Shown here in pieces: positions 27,966-36,073 of a stretch of 64,000 nt of DNA (positions within the stretch are counted from its first letter, which is position 1; each line of letters starts with the position of its first letter). The stretch is taken from NCBI RefSeq assembly GCF_002943715.1, contig NZ_MQUA01000013.1, forward strand, positions 2,431,501-2,495,500. The letters run 5' to 3'. The notes below the pieces were generated by a model. That model was given only the letters and a program-made list of their open reading frames with translations. It was not told where the DNA came from and did no database searches. This DNA is from Polaribacter filamentus. GTDB lineage: Bacteria > Bacteroidota > Bacteroidia > Flavobacteriales > Flavobacteriaceae. The translations under genes were made by a program, and so were the position numbers.

Positions 27966-28385
27966 ATGAAAAAATTAATAACCATACTAATCCTATTAGT
28001 TTCTATTTCTTGCACTACCACAAATACGGCATTAATAGAAAAATTTCAGATTATTACTAAAAATGTAGAAATTATAATAACAACTAATACTCCAGAATTT
28101 GACGAAATAGTTGTTTCCTGCAAAGATTTTGATATTGAAAAGGAATGGATCTATTGACCCAGACAATTTAACTACGATAGCAATGGAAATCAAGAGCCAA
28201 TAATCATTTCATTTCCAGAGTATACGTAACAAAAAATTGTTGGGAATGCGAATAGAAATAACGATTTACCTTATACGTTAAAAGCTGAAATTTTTATTAA
28301 TTGAGAACTCGTCTTAGAAGAAGGAACTGTTTGTTCAGAAGGTATTTATGCCTCTATAAATTTTGACTATACCATTGAAAACTAA
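27966..28385 (+). pseudogene. Small lipoprotein gene interrupted by three in-frame stops
   Basis: From ATG at 27966 the frame encodes a lipoprotein signal (MKKLITILILLVSISC) and about 47 further residues, then TGA at 28155. The same frame continues as protein-like sequence (PRQFNYDSNGNQEPIIISFP), with TAA at 28227, then TGA at 28302, and ends with TAA at 28383 after EGIYASINFDYTIEN. No frameshift is needed across 140 codons, so decay is recent and by point mutation. Family not recognised. A terminator follows at 28437-28467. Confidence 0.75.
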
Positions 28386-28436
28386 GACCCAATTTTTAAC
28401 ATTGTAGTACTTTCATTGGATTTTTATAAAAAACAG

Positions 28437-28467
28437 AAAGCCCATAAACAATATGTTTATGGGCTTT
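28437..28467 (+). terminator. Strong terminator, last host feature before the prophage
   Basis: AAAGCCCATAAACA (28437-28450) pairs with TGTTTATGGGCTTT (28454-28467) around a 3-base loop, then T-rich. It ends the decayed lipoprotein transcript. Confidence 0.88.
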
Positions 28468-28562
28468 TTGTTTGAGAATTGTAGATTCTCTCTGCAGAAA
28501 GGAAGGGACTCCAATCTAACAAAATTTATATTTTTTAAACCTGAAAATCAGTGTGTTAACTT

Positions 28563-28709
28563 TTAATTATTAGATAACTTTGTTTTATTTTGACGGGATT
28601 TTGACACGCTCCTACTCTGTTTTACCTCAATACTTTCTAGGTCTTTGCTTAATTGGCTGTCCTCGTTTTCTGTGATTTCTATAATAAATTCATCTTTTTT
28701 ACCAATCAT
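28563..28709 (-). CDS. Small phage protein, 48 residues
   Basis: An open frame from ATG at 28709 to TAA at 28563 encodes MIGKKDEFIIEITENEDSQL and a basic, Ser/Lys-rich tail. It starts 20 bp after the leftward gene ending at 28729, in the same direction, as the last gene of the lysogeny arm. Acidic N-terminal and basic C-terminal halves, no known family. Moderate confidence because of size. Confidence 0.45.
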   Translation of the reverse strand: MIGKKDEFIIEITENEDSQLSKDLESIEVKQSRSVSKSRQNKTKLSNN

Positions 28710-28728
28710 CTTTTTTAGAACTATATTT

Positions 28729-29246
28729 TTAATATATTTTTGATTTTAGAACTTTAAAATTACTAGAAGCATTATATTGAAATTCAAGTTTCAATGTTTT
28801 TCTAATTTTCAATCCCACTGAACTTTCACTTCTAAAAGGAACGTTTACTGTTAAAATACCTTTATCAATGTTTTTTATGGTAAACATTGAAGGCTCAACA
28901 AGTCTTGCAGACAAATTGTCTTTTTCTACCCAATTTTTTAAATCATATATATCTTGAAATTCTAAAGTTTCAGGGTATTTAATAATTTTAGGAAATGCCT
29001 CAATAAGTAAAAGTCTCAATCTAAATCTATCAGAAGAATAAGGTTTTTCTTTGCTTCTTGTAAAAAGATTTAGAGTTACGTTTTTTTCTTCAAAAGTTTG
29101 TTTACCCCAATCTTTTATAATTACTTCTTTTTTTCCGTTTTTTCAGTTTTATCAACATCTTCTGTATTGGTAAACATTGTAATAACGCCTCCAATAACAA
29201 AAAATCCAATGAAAATTACTAGACATCCTTTAAACAACTTTTTCAT
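28729..29246 (-). CDS. Single-membrane-anchor phage protein requiring a -1 frameshift
   Basis: Frame 0 starts at ATG 29246: a membrane anchor (MKKLFKGCLVIFIGFFVIGG) then an acidic/basic linker, stopping at TAA 29121-29123 after 41 codons. Downstream, the -1 frame is open to 28729 (EVIIKDWGKQTFEEKNVTLN then a beta-rich domain) and has no ATG near its start. The junction on the coding strand is GAA AAA AAG AAG TAA, holding the slippery heptamer A AAA AAG (29127-29133). A -1 slip joins both halves into about 170 residues. Either programmed slippage, a disabling one-base deletion, or an assembly error in the seven-A run. Function unknown. Confidence 0.6.
29127..29133 (-). promoter_or_regulatory. 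Candidate -1 slippery heptamer A AAA AAG
   Basis: In the zero frame of the gene starting at 29246 the heptamer is correctly phased as X XXY YYZ, identical to the dnaX slip site of E. coli. No obvious downstream hairpin or upstream Shine-Dalgarno stimulator is visible. Confidence 0.45.
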
Positions 29247-29285
29247 AATTCTTTTCTTTTTCAATTTTTACCTAGCAAAAAGCTG

Positions 29286-29660
29286 TTAACTATATTTTTT
29301 TAAATTGTCTTTAATCTCTAATAAATTAATGACTTTTTTTTGCAATTCTTTGTTTTCTTCAAGTACTTCTATGTACTTGTCTTTATAGCTATTGCCATAA
29401 TTTTCGGGTGGTTCATTCATAACAGTTTTTTCTTTTTCTTCTTTATTAGCTTCTTTTCCTGTTATTAACCAGTTTAGATCTACATCTGGATATAGTGAAA
29501 CTATTTTCTCAATTAAATCTGCATTTACTCCTGTTAAAAGTTTCTTTCCTCTAAAATTAGCGGAAGTAACACCTATTTTCTGAAAAAAAACATCCTTGTT
29601 TTCCCCAGTGTTTTCGGCAAATTCTTTAATTCTTTCCTTTATGTTCGAAACTTTATTCAC
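29286..29660 (-). CDS. Phage repressor, HTH protein with coiled-coil tail
   Basis: The 124-residue protein has an N-terminal helix-turn-helix (KDVFFQKIGVTSANFRGKKL, residues about 22-42), followed by LIEKIVSLYPDVDLNWLITG, the typical continuation in Bacteroidota CI-like repressors. Residues 75-124 are a charged segment with a predicted coiled coil (YIEVLEENKELQKKVINLLE) in place of the S24 self-cleavage domain, so induction by RecA autoproteolysis is unlikely. Divergent from the early operon. Its start codon overlaps one of two 15-bp direct repeats, suggesting autoregulation. Confidence 0.82.
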   Translation of the reverse strand: MNKVSNIKERIKEFAENTGENKDVFFQKIGVTSANFRGKKLLTGVNADLIEKIVSLYPDVDLNWLITGKEANKEEKEKTVMNEPPENYGNSYKDKYIEVLEENKELQKKVINLLEIKDNLKKYS

Positions 29661-29723
29661 TTATAACTTGATTATATGAAACTTTATTCACTATATTTGC
29701 ATCAGTAAGTTGTCAATAACTTA
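29647..29723. promoter_or_regulatory. Lysogeny switch: repeat operators and divergent promoter
   Basis: Direct repeats GAAACTTTATTCACT at 29647-29661 and 29678-29692 (31-bp period, about three helical turns). The first covers the repressor start codon, and the second abuts an exact rightward -7 box TATATTTG at 29692-29699. An inverted repeat TAAGTT/AACTTA (29706-29711 / 29718-29723) follows. Layout fits operators that block the early promoter and control the repressor itself. Confidence 0.65.
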
Positions 29724-29768
29724 TCAGCAAGTTAGCAATAAAAACAATACAAACAAACATAGATTTCT

Positions 29769-30029
29769 ATGATAACACCAGAAGACAAAAACGCATTTAT
29801 TGAAATTTTAGGAGCTTACTATACTTCTAAAGTAAAACCTGTCTTAATTAAAAATAGCATTAAGGATGCTAAAGGAAACACGCATTCTGCATCTATGATT
29901 ATAAATGTGATGAATGGCCTACCATTTTTACCTATTGAAGTAGCAATTATAGAAGCTGTAGAAATTGAAAAAAAGAAAGCAGCAATATTAAAACGCAAAA
30001 AAGACAAACTTTTAAAATCTGCCTCATAA
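29769..30029 (+). CDS. Hypothetical early phage protein, possible Cro-like position
   Basis: First gene of the rightward early operon, 86 residues. It contains ASMIINVMNGLPFLPIEVAI, a pattern compatible with a short helical DNA-binding or adaptor protein, and a lysine-rich C-terminus. Position opposite the repressor suggests a Cro-like or early regulatory role, but no HTH is clear. Its TAA overlaps the ATG of the next small gene (TAATG). Confidence 0.7.
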   Translation: MITPEDKNAFIEILGAYYTSKVKPVLIKNSIKDAKGNTHSASMIINVMNGLPFLPIEVAIIEAVEIEKKKAAILKRKKDKLLKSAS

Positions 30030-30115
30030 TGAAAACAAAATCCACCCAATTTATATACCAAGAGGCTGCTAAAAAGCTTCAAATAAAATTAGATTTTAAT
30101 CAGCAACCAGAATAA
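30029..30115 (+). CDS. 28-residue small early protein
   Basis: ATG at 30029 overlaps the stop of the preceding gene (TAATG), and the frame encodes MKTKSTQFIYQEAAKKLQIK plus eight residues before TAA at 30113-30115. The coupling to the gene before supports translation. The sequence is amphipathic, of unknown function. Confidence 0.4.
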   Translation: MKTKSTQFIYQEAAKKLQIKLDFNQQPE

Positions 30116-30270
30116 CATAATAGCTGGGGGCTATTAGAAGTTGTCGAACTTAAAACGCACGTTCATTGGTTTTTCCCTTTACAGTTTCCAATCACAAAAA
30201 AAAACTATTCTTTTTCATAGCAATTTTACTCACTCTGCAAAAGTGGAGTGAGGTTTTAAAAACCCAACAG

Positions 30271-30516
30271 ATGAATACGATACTCTTTATCACAGCATTT
30301 TTTTTAATAGTAACTGCATCTTTAATTTATGTATTTCTTTTTCTAAAAAAGAAATCTACACCAAAACTCTCTATCGAAGAAGTAGCGTTGTTAAAATGCA
30401 AAGTAATAATTAGAAATAAAGAAAATTTTACAAAAAAGACAATCCAAAAAGCACAACAACAGATAGATGCTTTTTTAGAACAAAAAAATTCGATTGCTTC
30501 AACAACCGAATCTTAA
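30271..30516 (+). CDS. Small single-pass membrane protein
   Basis: The start at 30271 is chosen because it gives a clean N-terminal anchor (MNTILFITAFFLIVTASLIY). The frame is open further upstream, to an ATG at 30166, but that part reads like non-coding DNA and contains a hairpin CTCACTC/GAGTGAG (30229-30252). The cytoplasmic tail of about 55 residues is basic and Gln-rich. Function unknown; early operon. Confidence 0.6.
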   Translation: MNTILFITAFFLIVTASLIYVFLFLKKKSTPKLSIEEVALLKCKVIIRNKENFTKKTIQKAQQQIDAFLEQKNSIASTTES

Positions 30517-30544
30517 TAATTATTAATCACTAAATCTTAAACCA

Positions 30545-31144
30545 ATGATTAACAACAGCAAAAATAATCAAAACTTCAGAACCCCACAAATTGCAGGCAT
30601 GCTTCCTGGTGATTCTGGCATAGAATTAATGGGCATAAAAGTAAAAGGTAAAAAGACCACTCTATGGATGCAACATGGAAACACACACTATTTTACAGAT
30701 TTACCTGCTAAAATCTACAATCTTATAAAAACCGCTTATTTATTAGATCATAAAGCAGTTGATTTTATCTCTAAAATTCATTCAGAATTAAAAGATCAAG
30801 TAGAATTATACGCGTACTATATGTGGGGAGATGTAGATGCTACTCCAGATATTTTAAACGGAGTTTTAGCACCTTCAGAAAATTTTAGAGAAAAAAGAGA
30901 CTGCCCTTCTTTACGTTGGAACGCTAAAAATATAACAATAGACAATTACATTTTAACGCCCAGAGATATTGTTATGATTGATATGATGGCAGATTCTAAC
31001 GATTATATAGATGGTGTTATAGCAGAGGCTATTGGTGTATCTCATTCTCATTACGATACCTTAAAACGTAAACTATTTACCTACACAAACACACGTTCTA
31101 AACACGCGCTATTATTGAAAGCGAAAACTCAAAAAGTAATATAG
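30545..31144 (+). CDS. Hypothetical phage protein with a LuxR-like HTH at the C-terminus
   Basis: The 199-residue protein has an unfamiliar N-terminal part. Residues about 139-197 (ILTPRDIVMIDMMADSNDY, then IDGVIAEAIGVSHSHYDTLK and RKLFTYTNTRSKHALLLKA) follow the pattern of LuxR/GerE DNA-binding domains: LTPRE-like start, 'IA..LGVS..TV..H' recognition helix and C-terminal A-rich helix. It could be a transcriptional activator of phage genes, and it is a candidate for the factor that reads the TGTCCTA promoter motif. No experimental parallel known to me. Confidence 0.6.
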   Translation: MINNSKNNQNFRTPQIAGMLPGDSGIELMGIKVKGKKTTLWMQHGNTHYFTDLPAKIYNLIKTAYLLDHKAVDFISKIHSELKDQVELYAYYMWGDVDATPDILNGVLAPSENFREKRDCPSLRWNAKNITIDNYILTPRDIVMIDMMADSNDYIDGVIAEAIGVSHSHYDTLKRKLFTYTNTRSKHALLLKAKTQKVI

Positions 31145-31146
31145 TT

Positions 31147-31383
31147 ATGAATAAAGAACAATATGAAGCTTTAGCTGCTCTTAGAACAGAAACAATGAAA
31201 AAAGCATTGGAAATATATTCGTCAGCAAATCTGCACATTGATTTTAATTTTCATGAATTAGACCCAACTGCAGAAATATGGAAATTTCAAAAAAATAGTA
31301 GAGTTAATAAAGATGGCTCCAGAAATTATTTAACAAACCGTAGTTTTTCTAGAATTAACCTTTATTCTAAATCTTTTAAGTAA
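31147..31383 (+). CDS. Hypothetical early phage protein
   Basis: 78 residues, starting 2 bp after the previous stop and overlapping the next start by 1 bp (TAATG). Contains NLHIDFNFHELDPTAEIWKF and a basic, Ser/Asn-rich tail. No family recognised. Confidence 0.65.
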   Translation: MNKEQYEALAALRTETMKKALEIYSSANLHIDFNFHELDPTAEIWKFQKNSRVNKDGSRNYLTNRSFSRINLYSKSFK

Positions 31384-31622
31384 TGAAACACACGCATACA
31401 CGCATTGTTTTTTGCATAAAACACGAACCTGTTTTCGAGGATTTTCAAAAAGAACTAGAAGGCTATAAGTATCATTTAATAGCTAATTCTGATGGAAAAT
31501 ACATTACAGTAATTATTACTGTAAATAAAATCATTACCCCGATAGATGATGAAATGGTAGTGATAAACAATATTAAAATTCAGTTTGAAGCCATAAATCA
31601 TTATACACCTGTAAAAAAATAA
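31383..31622 (+). CDS. Hypothetical early phage protein
   Basis: 79 residues with alternating beta-type hydrophobic pattern (YITVIITVNKIITPIDDEMV). Coupled by a 1-bp overlap to the gene before. No family recognised; part of the tightly packed early operon. Confidence 0.65.
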   Translation: MKHTHTRIVFCIKHEPVFEDFQKELEGYKYHLIANSDGKYITVIITVNKIITPIDDEMVVINNIKIQFEAINHYTPVKK

Positions 31623-31624
31623 CT

Positions 31625-31855
31625 ATGAATACACAAGGAGAAAGTTACCTACAAACGCAATTGCAACGTTTTAAAGATGCAGTATTAGCATTAAATGCAG
31701 ATGATAAAAACTATGCTAATCATGAAGAAAAAAGAACAGATTTACTAAAATATTACAACGAAAGAATTACAAGTTATGAAAACCAACTCGCAAAAATTAC
31801 CACCCAAAGAGCAAATGATTGCACAGTTACAGCAGCAATTGAAATCGGAAAGTAA
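31625..31855 (+). CDS. Hypothetical early phage protein, helical
   Basis: 76 residues, helical and charged (QTQLQRFKDAVLALNADDKN), resembling short coiled-coil phage proteins. Its 3' third overlaps the next gene by 80 bp in another frame, so one of the two ends or starts may be mis-set. Confidence 0.55.
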   Translation: MNTQGESYLQTQLQRFKDAVLALNADDKNYANHEEKRTDLLKYYNERITSYENQLAKITTQRANDCTVTAAIEIGK

Positions 31856-31994
31856 AGCTACTAAAATAGTTGATGAAATTTTTGCCAAACAGAAATTCAT
31901 TTTTACACAAAAAAGAATACCAAAAACAGTTGGTGAGTATTATATAAAACACAAAAAGAGATGTCAGAAAACACCCAAAAGTTCATCACTATAA
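31776..31994 (+). CDS. Hypothetical basic early phage protein
   Basis: 72 residues from ATG 31776. A later ATG at 31815 (MIAQLQQQLKSESKATKIVD) would reduce the overlap with the preceding gene. Very basic C-terminus (YYIKHKKRCQKTPKSS), suggesting nucleic-acid contact. Overlaps the next gene by 34 bp. Confidence 0.5.
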   Translation: MKTNSQKLPPKEQMIAQLQQQLKSESKATKIVDEIFAKQKFIFTQKRIPKTVGEYYIKHKKRCQKTPKSSSL

Positions 31995-32179
31995 AGCAAA
32001 TCTGCACAGGGTGTCAAAAAACGTTTTATAAAGATGCTAAAATTTTAGATGTACCTGTAGATTTTAAAATATCCGACATTAAAAAACAATTAAAAGCACC
32101 ACCAGACCATTGCCCAGAATGCAAAAAACAAGTGGATGCCACCTTTTCATTTTATCATGAACAAAAACTTACAGAATGA
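31961..32179 (+). CDS. Small zinc-ribbon-like protein
   Basis: 72 residues with two Cys-X2-Cys knuckles: CTGCQK near residue 13 and CPECKK near residue 52, a spacing suited to one structural zinc. Zinc ribbons of this size in phages often bind nucleic acid or act as adaptors. Specific role unknown. Overlaps both neighbours by a few bases within the early operon. Confidence 0.65.
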   Translation: MSENTQKFITIKQICTGCQKTFYKDAKILDVPVDFKISDIKKQLKAPPDHCPECKKQVDATFSFYHEQKLTE

Positions 32180-32361
32180 TTAAAGAATCCACACTCATAA
32201 ATCACTTAAATACGGTTTCAATTCATTTCGAAATTTCTTTTGATAAAACTGCAGTTTTAGTGCCAGATAAATTCAAACCAACAAATTACCCAAAGAGAAC
32301 GCAAAGCTCTTTAAAAAGATTGCAAAAATTAGGTTATCAAATACAAACTACTATTAAATAA
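32176..32361 (+). CDS. Hypothetical early phage protein
   Basis: 61 residues, basic (about pI 10 by eye). ATGA-type 4-bp overlap with the zinc-ribbon gene and 1-bp overlap (TAATG) with the primase-helicase, so translation is coupled. No family recognised; may assist replication by position. Confidence 0.6.
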   Translation: MIKESTLINHLNTVSIHFEISFDKTAVLVPDKFKPTNYPKRTQSSLKRLQKLGYQIQTTIK

Positions 32362-35183
32362 TGAGCAATTTCCCGTTCGCAGAGGCAATACTACATCAAA
32401 CAGATGGTGGCTTACAGATTATAAAAGATTATTATCCAGAAGCTGCAAGTGTTGGAGAAAATAGCACTAAAAAATTTAAAATGCGTGCAGATGAAAAAAC
32501 AGCATCTGCAGCTTTAAAGAAAACAGAAGATGGCACTTGGTTGGTTATCGATTGGGGACAATGGGATAAACCAAAAAACGGAATTTTCGTTTGTATGTTC
32601 GAAGACAATTTAACTTTTGGTGAAGCCTGTAAAAAGTTGGCAAAGTTGTATCAAATACAATATCAAAATACAACATACGCTTCTAAACCAATCATCACAA
32701 AAAGAGCTAAAACAAAAGACGAAGTACCAGGATCTTATTTATTTGATTACAAAGAAGAATTATCTGCAGAAGAGTTATTAGTGATTGGTCCAGAAGTGTC
32801 AGATAAGATTGCAACTCGTTTTCATTTAAAAGCTGTAAAAAGCTACAGTTATGTAAAAGAAAATGAAGTAACGGTTACCCAAAGTACAGAAGAATACCCT
32901 GTTCTTGTTTATGATTTTGGGAGTTGGCAAAAAATTTATCAACCTAAATCTGCTGATAAATCATTCCGGTTTAGATATGCAGGTGGCAGACCTAAAGATT
33001 ATATTTTTGGATTAGATGATGTTGAAAACGCAGCAAAAAAACACAAAGAAAGAGTTTTAAAAGAAGCAGGAGAAGATAGTTTTCCTACAGACAAAGAATT
33101 AAAACTAGAAAATATAATTGTTTGCTCTGGAGATAGAGACGCCATAAATGTTGCTTCTTTTGGATATTATGTTATTTGGCTAAACAGCGAAACAGCTTCT
33201 TTAACAAACGATTTATACAACAGGCTTAAAAAGTTAGCTAACCATATTTATAATTTACCCGATATCGATAAAACAGGCGTAAAACAAGCTGTAAAAGTTG
33301 GTTTAGATCATTTAGATATTAAAACAATCTGGTTGCCTAAATACTTACTGCAAACTAAAGATTGGCGAGGAAACCCACGAAAAGACTTTTTAGATTTTGT
33401 AAATCTTAAATACAACAAACAAAGACCTGTAATTGTTAAGAACGCCTTTAAAAAACTAATTGTAAACTCATTGCCAATGAAGTTTTGGGATGAGCAAATC
33501 ACAGACAACGGCACAAAATACCACTACAATATTGTACATGCAGAACATTTTTTAAAACATCAAGGTTTTTGCAGAATGGAAACTCCATTTGAAAAAGAGG
33601 AGTATTGCTACATCTATATTGATGGTAATATTGTGAAAAGAACGTCTCCAAATAAAATAGAAAACTTTGTAAATAACTTTTTAGAGGAAAGACAAATGCC
33701 AATTCCTTTAAGAAATATGGTAAAAAAGACACCTTATTTAAAAGAATCAATGTTAAGTAAACTGCCAGTTGTTGAAGTTGATTTTGTGGATTGTGATGCC
33801 AACTCCCAATATTGGTTTTTCAAAAAAAATGTTGTAGAAATTAGAAAAGACGTTATTAATATTCATAAAAACGGTGTTGTAGATAAAATGGTTATTGATG
33901 AAAAAGTAATCGATTTTCCAGAAAGAACTACAGAAAGACAATTTGAAGCAGCTTTTAAACAACCACACTTTAAAATAGGTGAAGATTTAGATGGAGATTT
34001 AGATATCACGGTTTTAAAGAAAGACAATAAATGGTTTAACTACTTAATTAATGCTTCTAGAATTCATTGGCAAAAAGAATTAGAAGGTTCTTTTAAACCA
34101 AGTCAAGTATCTGAAGCTGCAACGTATTTTAAAGAGAATCAATTTAATATAGCAGGACCGAATTTAGAAGAAGATGAAATTTTAGAGCAAAAGCAACATT
34201 TAATAAATAAGCTGTTTGCTATAGGATATTTACTACACAAATATAAAGTGAAAAGTAAAGCCTGGTTTGTTTTTGGAATTGATAATAAATTATCTGACAT
34301 AGGAGAAAGTCATGGTGGTTCTGGTAAATCTTTGATGTACGATTATTTAGAGAAAATAATGAAGGCACAATTCTTTATACCAGGAAGAAGTAAAAAAGCG
34401 GTGGATTCTGATTTCTTATTTGATGGCGTTTCTAAAGAAACAGATTATGTTTTTATAGATGACATGAACCAGTATTTTCCTTTCCAACAATTCTTTTCAG
34501 AAATAACCGGTAAGATGAAAGTAAACCCGAAAGGAACTTCTGGTTTTACAATTAATTTCGAAGATTCTCCAAAGCTTTGTGGCACTTCTAATTTTCCGCC
34601 AAACAATTTAGATCCATCAAGCTCCCGAAGAATATTATTTACTGTAAATTCTGATTATTATCATCATAATAAAGACAATGAGTACAGACAAACAAGGCGT
34701 GTTTCTGATGATTTTAATGGTAAAGATTTATTTAATGATTTTACGGAATCAGAATATTTAGACTTCTATGTTTTTTGCGCGCAAACAGTTCAATTTTACC
34801 TGTCTTGTTCGGATAAAATAGATCCTCCTATGGATAACGTTAACAAACGAAACTTAATGGCAGAAATGGGCGATGCTTTTAGAAATTGGGCCAGTGTTTA
34901 CTTCCATGCTGATACATACAGATTAGATACTGATGTTATTAGAACTGCTGCTTTTGACGATTATAAAAAAGTATCTGGAGGTAAAAAATCTTCTAACAAC
35001 TTTAAAAAATCTGTAAAGGCATTTTGTACGCTAAATAATTATGTTTTAGATCCTAAAGAAGCAGGAGCTAAAAATGGAAGAATCATTAAAAATATAGAGG
35101 GTAAATCTCAAGAATGTTTTTATATAAAAACCAAAGAAACAAATCCTACAGACACATTAGAAGATAATGAACTTCTCTATTAA
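32361..35183 (+). CDS. Phage replicative primase-helicase (SF3-type ATPase)
   Basis: The 940-residue protein is the only large early gene. The N-terminal 90 residues resemble a CHC2-like primase zinc domain but lack the cysteines. Residues about 250-330 are Toprim-like (IIVCSGDRDAINVASFGYYV). The C-terminal ATPase has Walker A GESHGGSGKS (about 647-656), Walker B YVFIDDMN (about 695) and a sensor region LCGTSNFPPNN (about 740), as in SF3/D5 helicases of phages and plasmids. It should unwind and prime phage DNA. Loss of the zinc cysteines may mean that priming has changed or is done by a host enzyme. Confidence 0.82.
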   Translation: MSNFPFAEAILHQTDGGLQIIKDYYPEAASVGENSTKKFKMRADEKTASAALKKTEDGTWLVIDWGQWDKPKNGIFVCMFEDNLTFGEACKKLAKLYQIQYQNTTYASKPIITKRAKTKDEVPGSYLFDYKEELSAEELLVIGPEVSDKIATRFHLKAVKSYSYVKENEVTVTQSTEEYPVLVYDFGSWQKIYQPKSADKSFRFRYAGGRPKDYIFGLDDVENAAKKHKERVLKEAGEDSFPTDKELKLENIIVCSGDRDAINVASFGYYVIWLNSETASLTNDLYNRLKKLANHIYNLPDIDKTGVKQAVKVGLDHLDIKTIWLPKYLLQTKDWRGNPRKDFLDFVNLKYNKQRPVIVKNAFKKLIVNSLPMKFWDEQITDNGTKYHYNIVHAEHFLKHQGFCRMETPFEKEEYCYIYIDGNIVKRTSPNKIENFVNNFLEERQMPIPLRNMVKKTPYLKESMLSKLPVVEVDFVDCDANSQYWFFKKNVVEIRKDVINIHKNGVVDKMVIDEKVIDFPERTTERQFEAAFKQPHFKIGEDLDGDLDITVLKKDNKWFNYLINASRIHWQKELEGSFKPSQVSEAATYFKENQFNIAGPNLEEDEILEQKQHLINKLFAIGYLLHKYKVKSKAWFVFGIDNKLSDIGESHGGSGKSLMYDYLEKIMKAQFFIPGRSKKAVDSDFLFDGVSKETDYVFIDDMNQYFPFQQFFSEITGKMKVNPKGTSGFTINFEDSPKLCGTSNFPPNNLDPSSSRRILFTVNSDYYHHNKDNEYRQTRRVSDDFNGKDLFNDFTESEYLDFYVFCAQTVQFYLSCSDKIDPPMDNVNKRNLMAEMGDAFRNWASVYFHADTYRLDTDVIRTAAFDDYKKVSGGKKSSNNFKKSVKAFCTLNNYVLDPKEAGAKNGRIIKNIEGKSQECFYIKTKETNPTDTLEDNELLY

Positions 35184-35204
35184 ATCATCATTTAAATAAA
35201 AACT

Positions 35205-35495
35205 ATGAACCAAGTAATCCAGGAAGAATCAAAAAAAGCGAATATTTCATTAGAATTGGTGATGGCTACAGCAATTGATTTAAAAGAAATCGATTATATA
35301 AAAGAATTACCAAATGATGAATTTAAACCAGTTTACAAGATTAAAAAGAACATGCCTTTCTGGATCAAAAGTATGGTTAATAATGAAATTGAAACAAAAT
35401 GCTACTTTTTAGATGATCATACAAACCAGAAAGATTTAAAAATTTTTTTAGATGCAGGCAGAATTTTTATACATCATAAATTTAAAAAACTATGA
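35205..35495 (+). CDS. Hypothetical phage protein
   Basis: 96 residues, 21 bp after the primase-helicase stop in the same direction, hence the last gene of the early operon. Mixed alpha/beta composition with KPVYKIKKNMPFWIKSMVNN; no family recognised. It is the last gene before the cargo island. Confidence 0.6.
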   Translation: MNQVIQEESKKANISLELVMATAIDLKEIDYIKELPNDEFKPVYKIKKNMPFWIKSMVNNEIETKCYFLDDHTNQKDLKIFLDAGRIFIHHKFKKL

Positions 35496-35516
35496 ATTTA
35501 TGAATTAGGAATGTGG

Positions 35517-35569
35517 TAACGAATTGTATATGATTTGTTGAGGAACGAAATAAAATATATACCGTGTTA
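35517..35569. repeat. Cassette-boundary-like element 1 (TAAC...GTTA)
   Basis: Compact 53-bp element: TAAC at 35517 and GTTA at 35566-35569, with arms GTATATGATTT and AAATATATAC forming an imperfect inverted repeat. It precedes the DUF5662 gene. Related to elements at 36074 and 38168. Confidence 0.5.
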
Positions 35570-35604
35570 TATACTGGCACGGTTTAACTAGTAAAAATTT
35601 AATT

Positions 35605-36063
35605 ATGAAATACGATAGCAAATCAGATACTCTACTGCACATTAAAAGAGTAAACCAACTATTAACAGAAGGAGCAAGTGAATTGATAAAACGTGCCAAT
35701 GTTCACGATAATTCAAAACTTGAAATCCCCGAAAAGGAATTGTTTGATGAGTACACGCCAAAGTTAAAAGACTGTACTTACGGAAGTGATGAATATAAAG
35801 AGTTTTTGAAGGGTTTGAAAGTAGCCCTTGACCATCATTACCAAAATAATAGCCACCACCCCGAACATTACAAGAACGGTGTAAATGGCTTTGATTTATT
35901 TGATTTAATAGAAATGTTCTTTGATTGGAAGGCGTCAACAGAACGACACGCTGACGGCAACATAATGAAATCTATTGAAATAAATAAAGGGCGTTTTGAA
36001 TTATCTGAACAGCTTTGCGACATTATGAGAAACACAGCAGTTCGTTTAGGATACGATAAGTAG
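35605..36063 (+). CDS. DUF5662 family protein (cargo gene)
   Basis: The 152-residue protein matches DUF5662: HIKRVNQLLTEGASELIKRA, VHDNSKLEIPE and DHHYQNNSHHPEHYKNG, a histidine/aspartate pattern reminiscent of HD-type metal sites. Such proteins occur sporadically on phages and plasmids; function unknown. It lies between boundary elements 1 and 2 and is independent of the early operon, so it behaves as cargo. Confidence 0.8.
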   Translation: MKYDSKSDTLLHIKRVNQLLTEGASELIKRANVHDNSKLEIPEKELFDEYTPKLKDCTYGSDEYKEFLKGLKVALDHHYQNNSHHPEHYKNGVNGFDLFDLIEMFFDWKASTERHADGNIMKSIEINKGRFELSEQLCDIMRNTAVRLGYDK

Positions 36064-36073
36064 TGCTTGTATA

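Noticed and set aside
27966..28385. Stop-codon recoding in the small lipoprotein gene
   Set aside because: Both TGA and TAA interrupt the frame and the host uses all stops normally elsewhere; decay is simpler.
28468..28562. Left attachment site or tRNA target of the prophage
   Set aside because: A GAGAAT/ATTCTC hairpin and other short repeats are present, but no tRNA fragment was recognised and the matching right end is outside the window.
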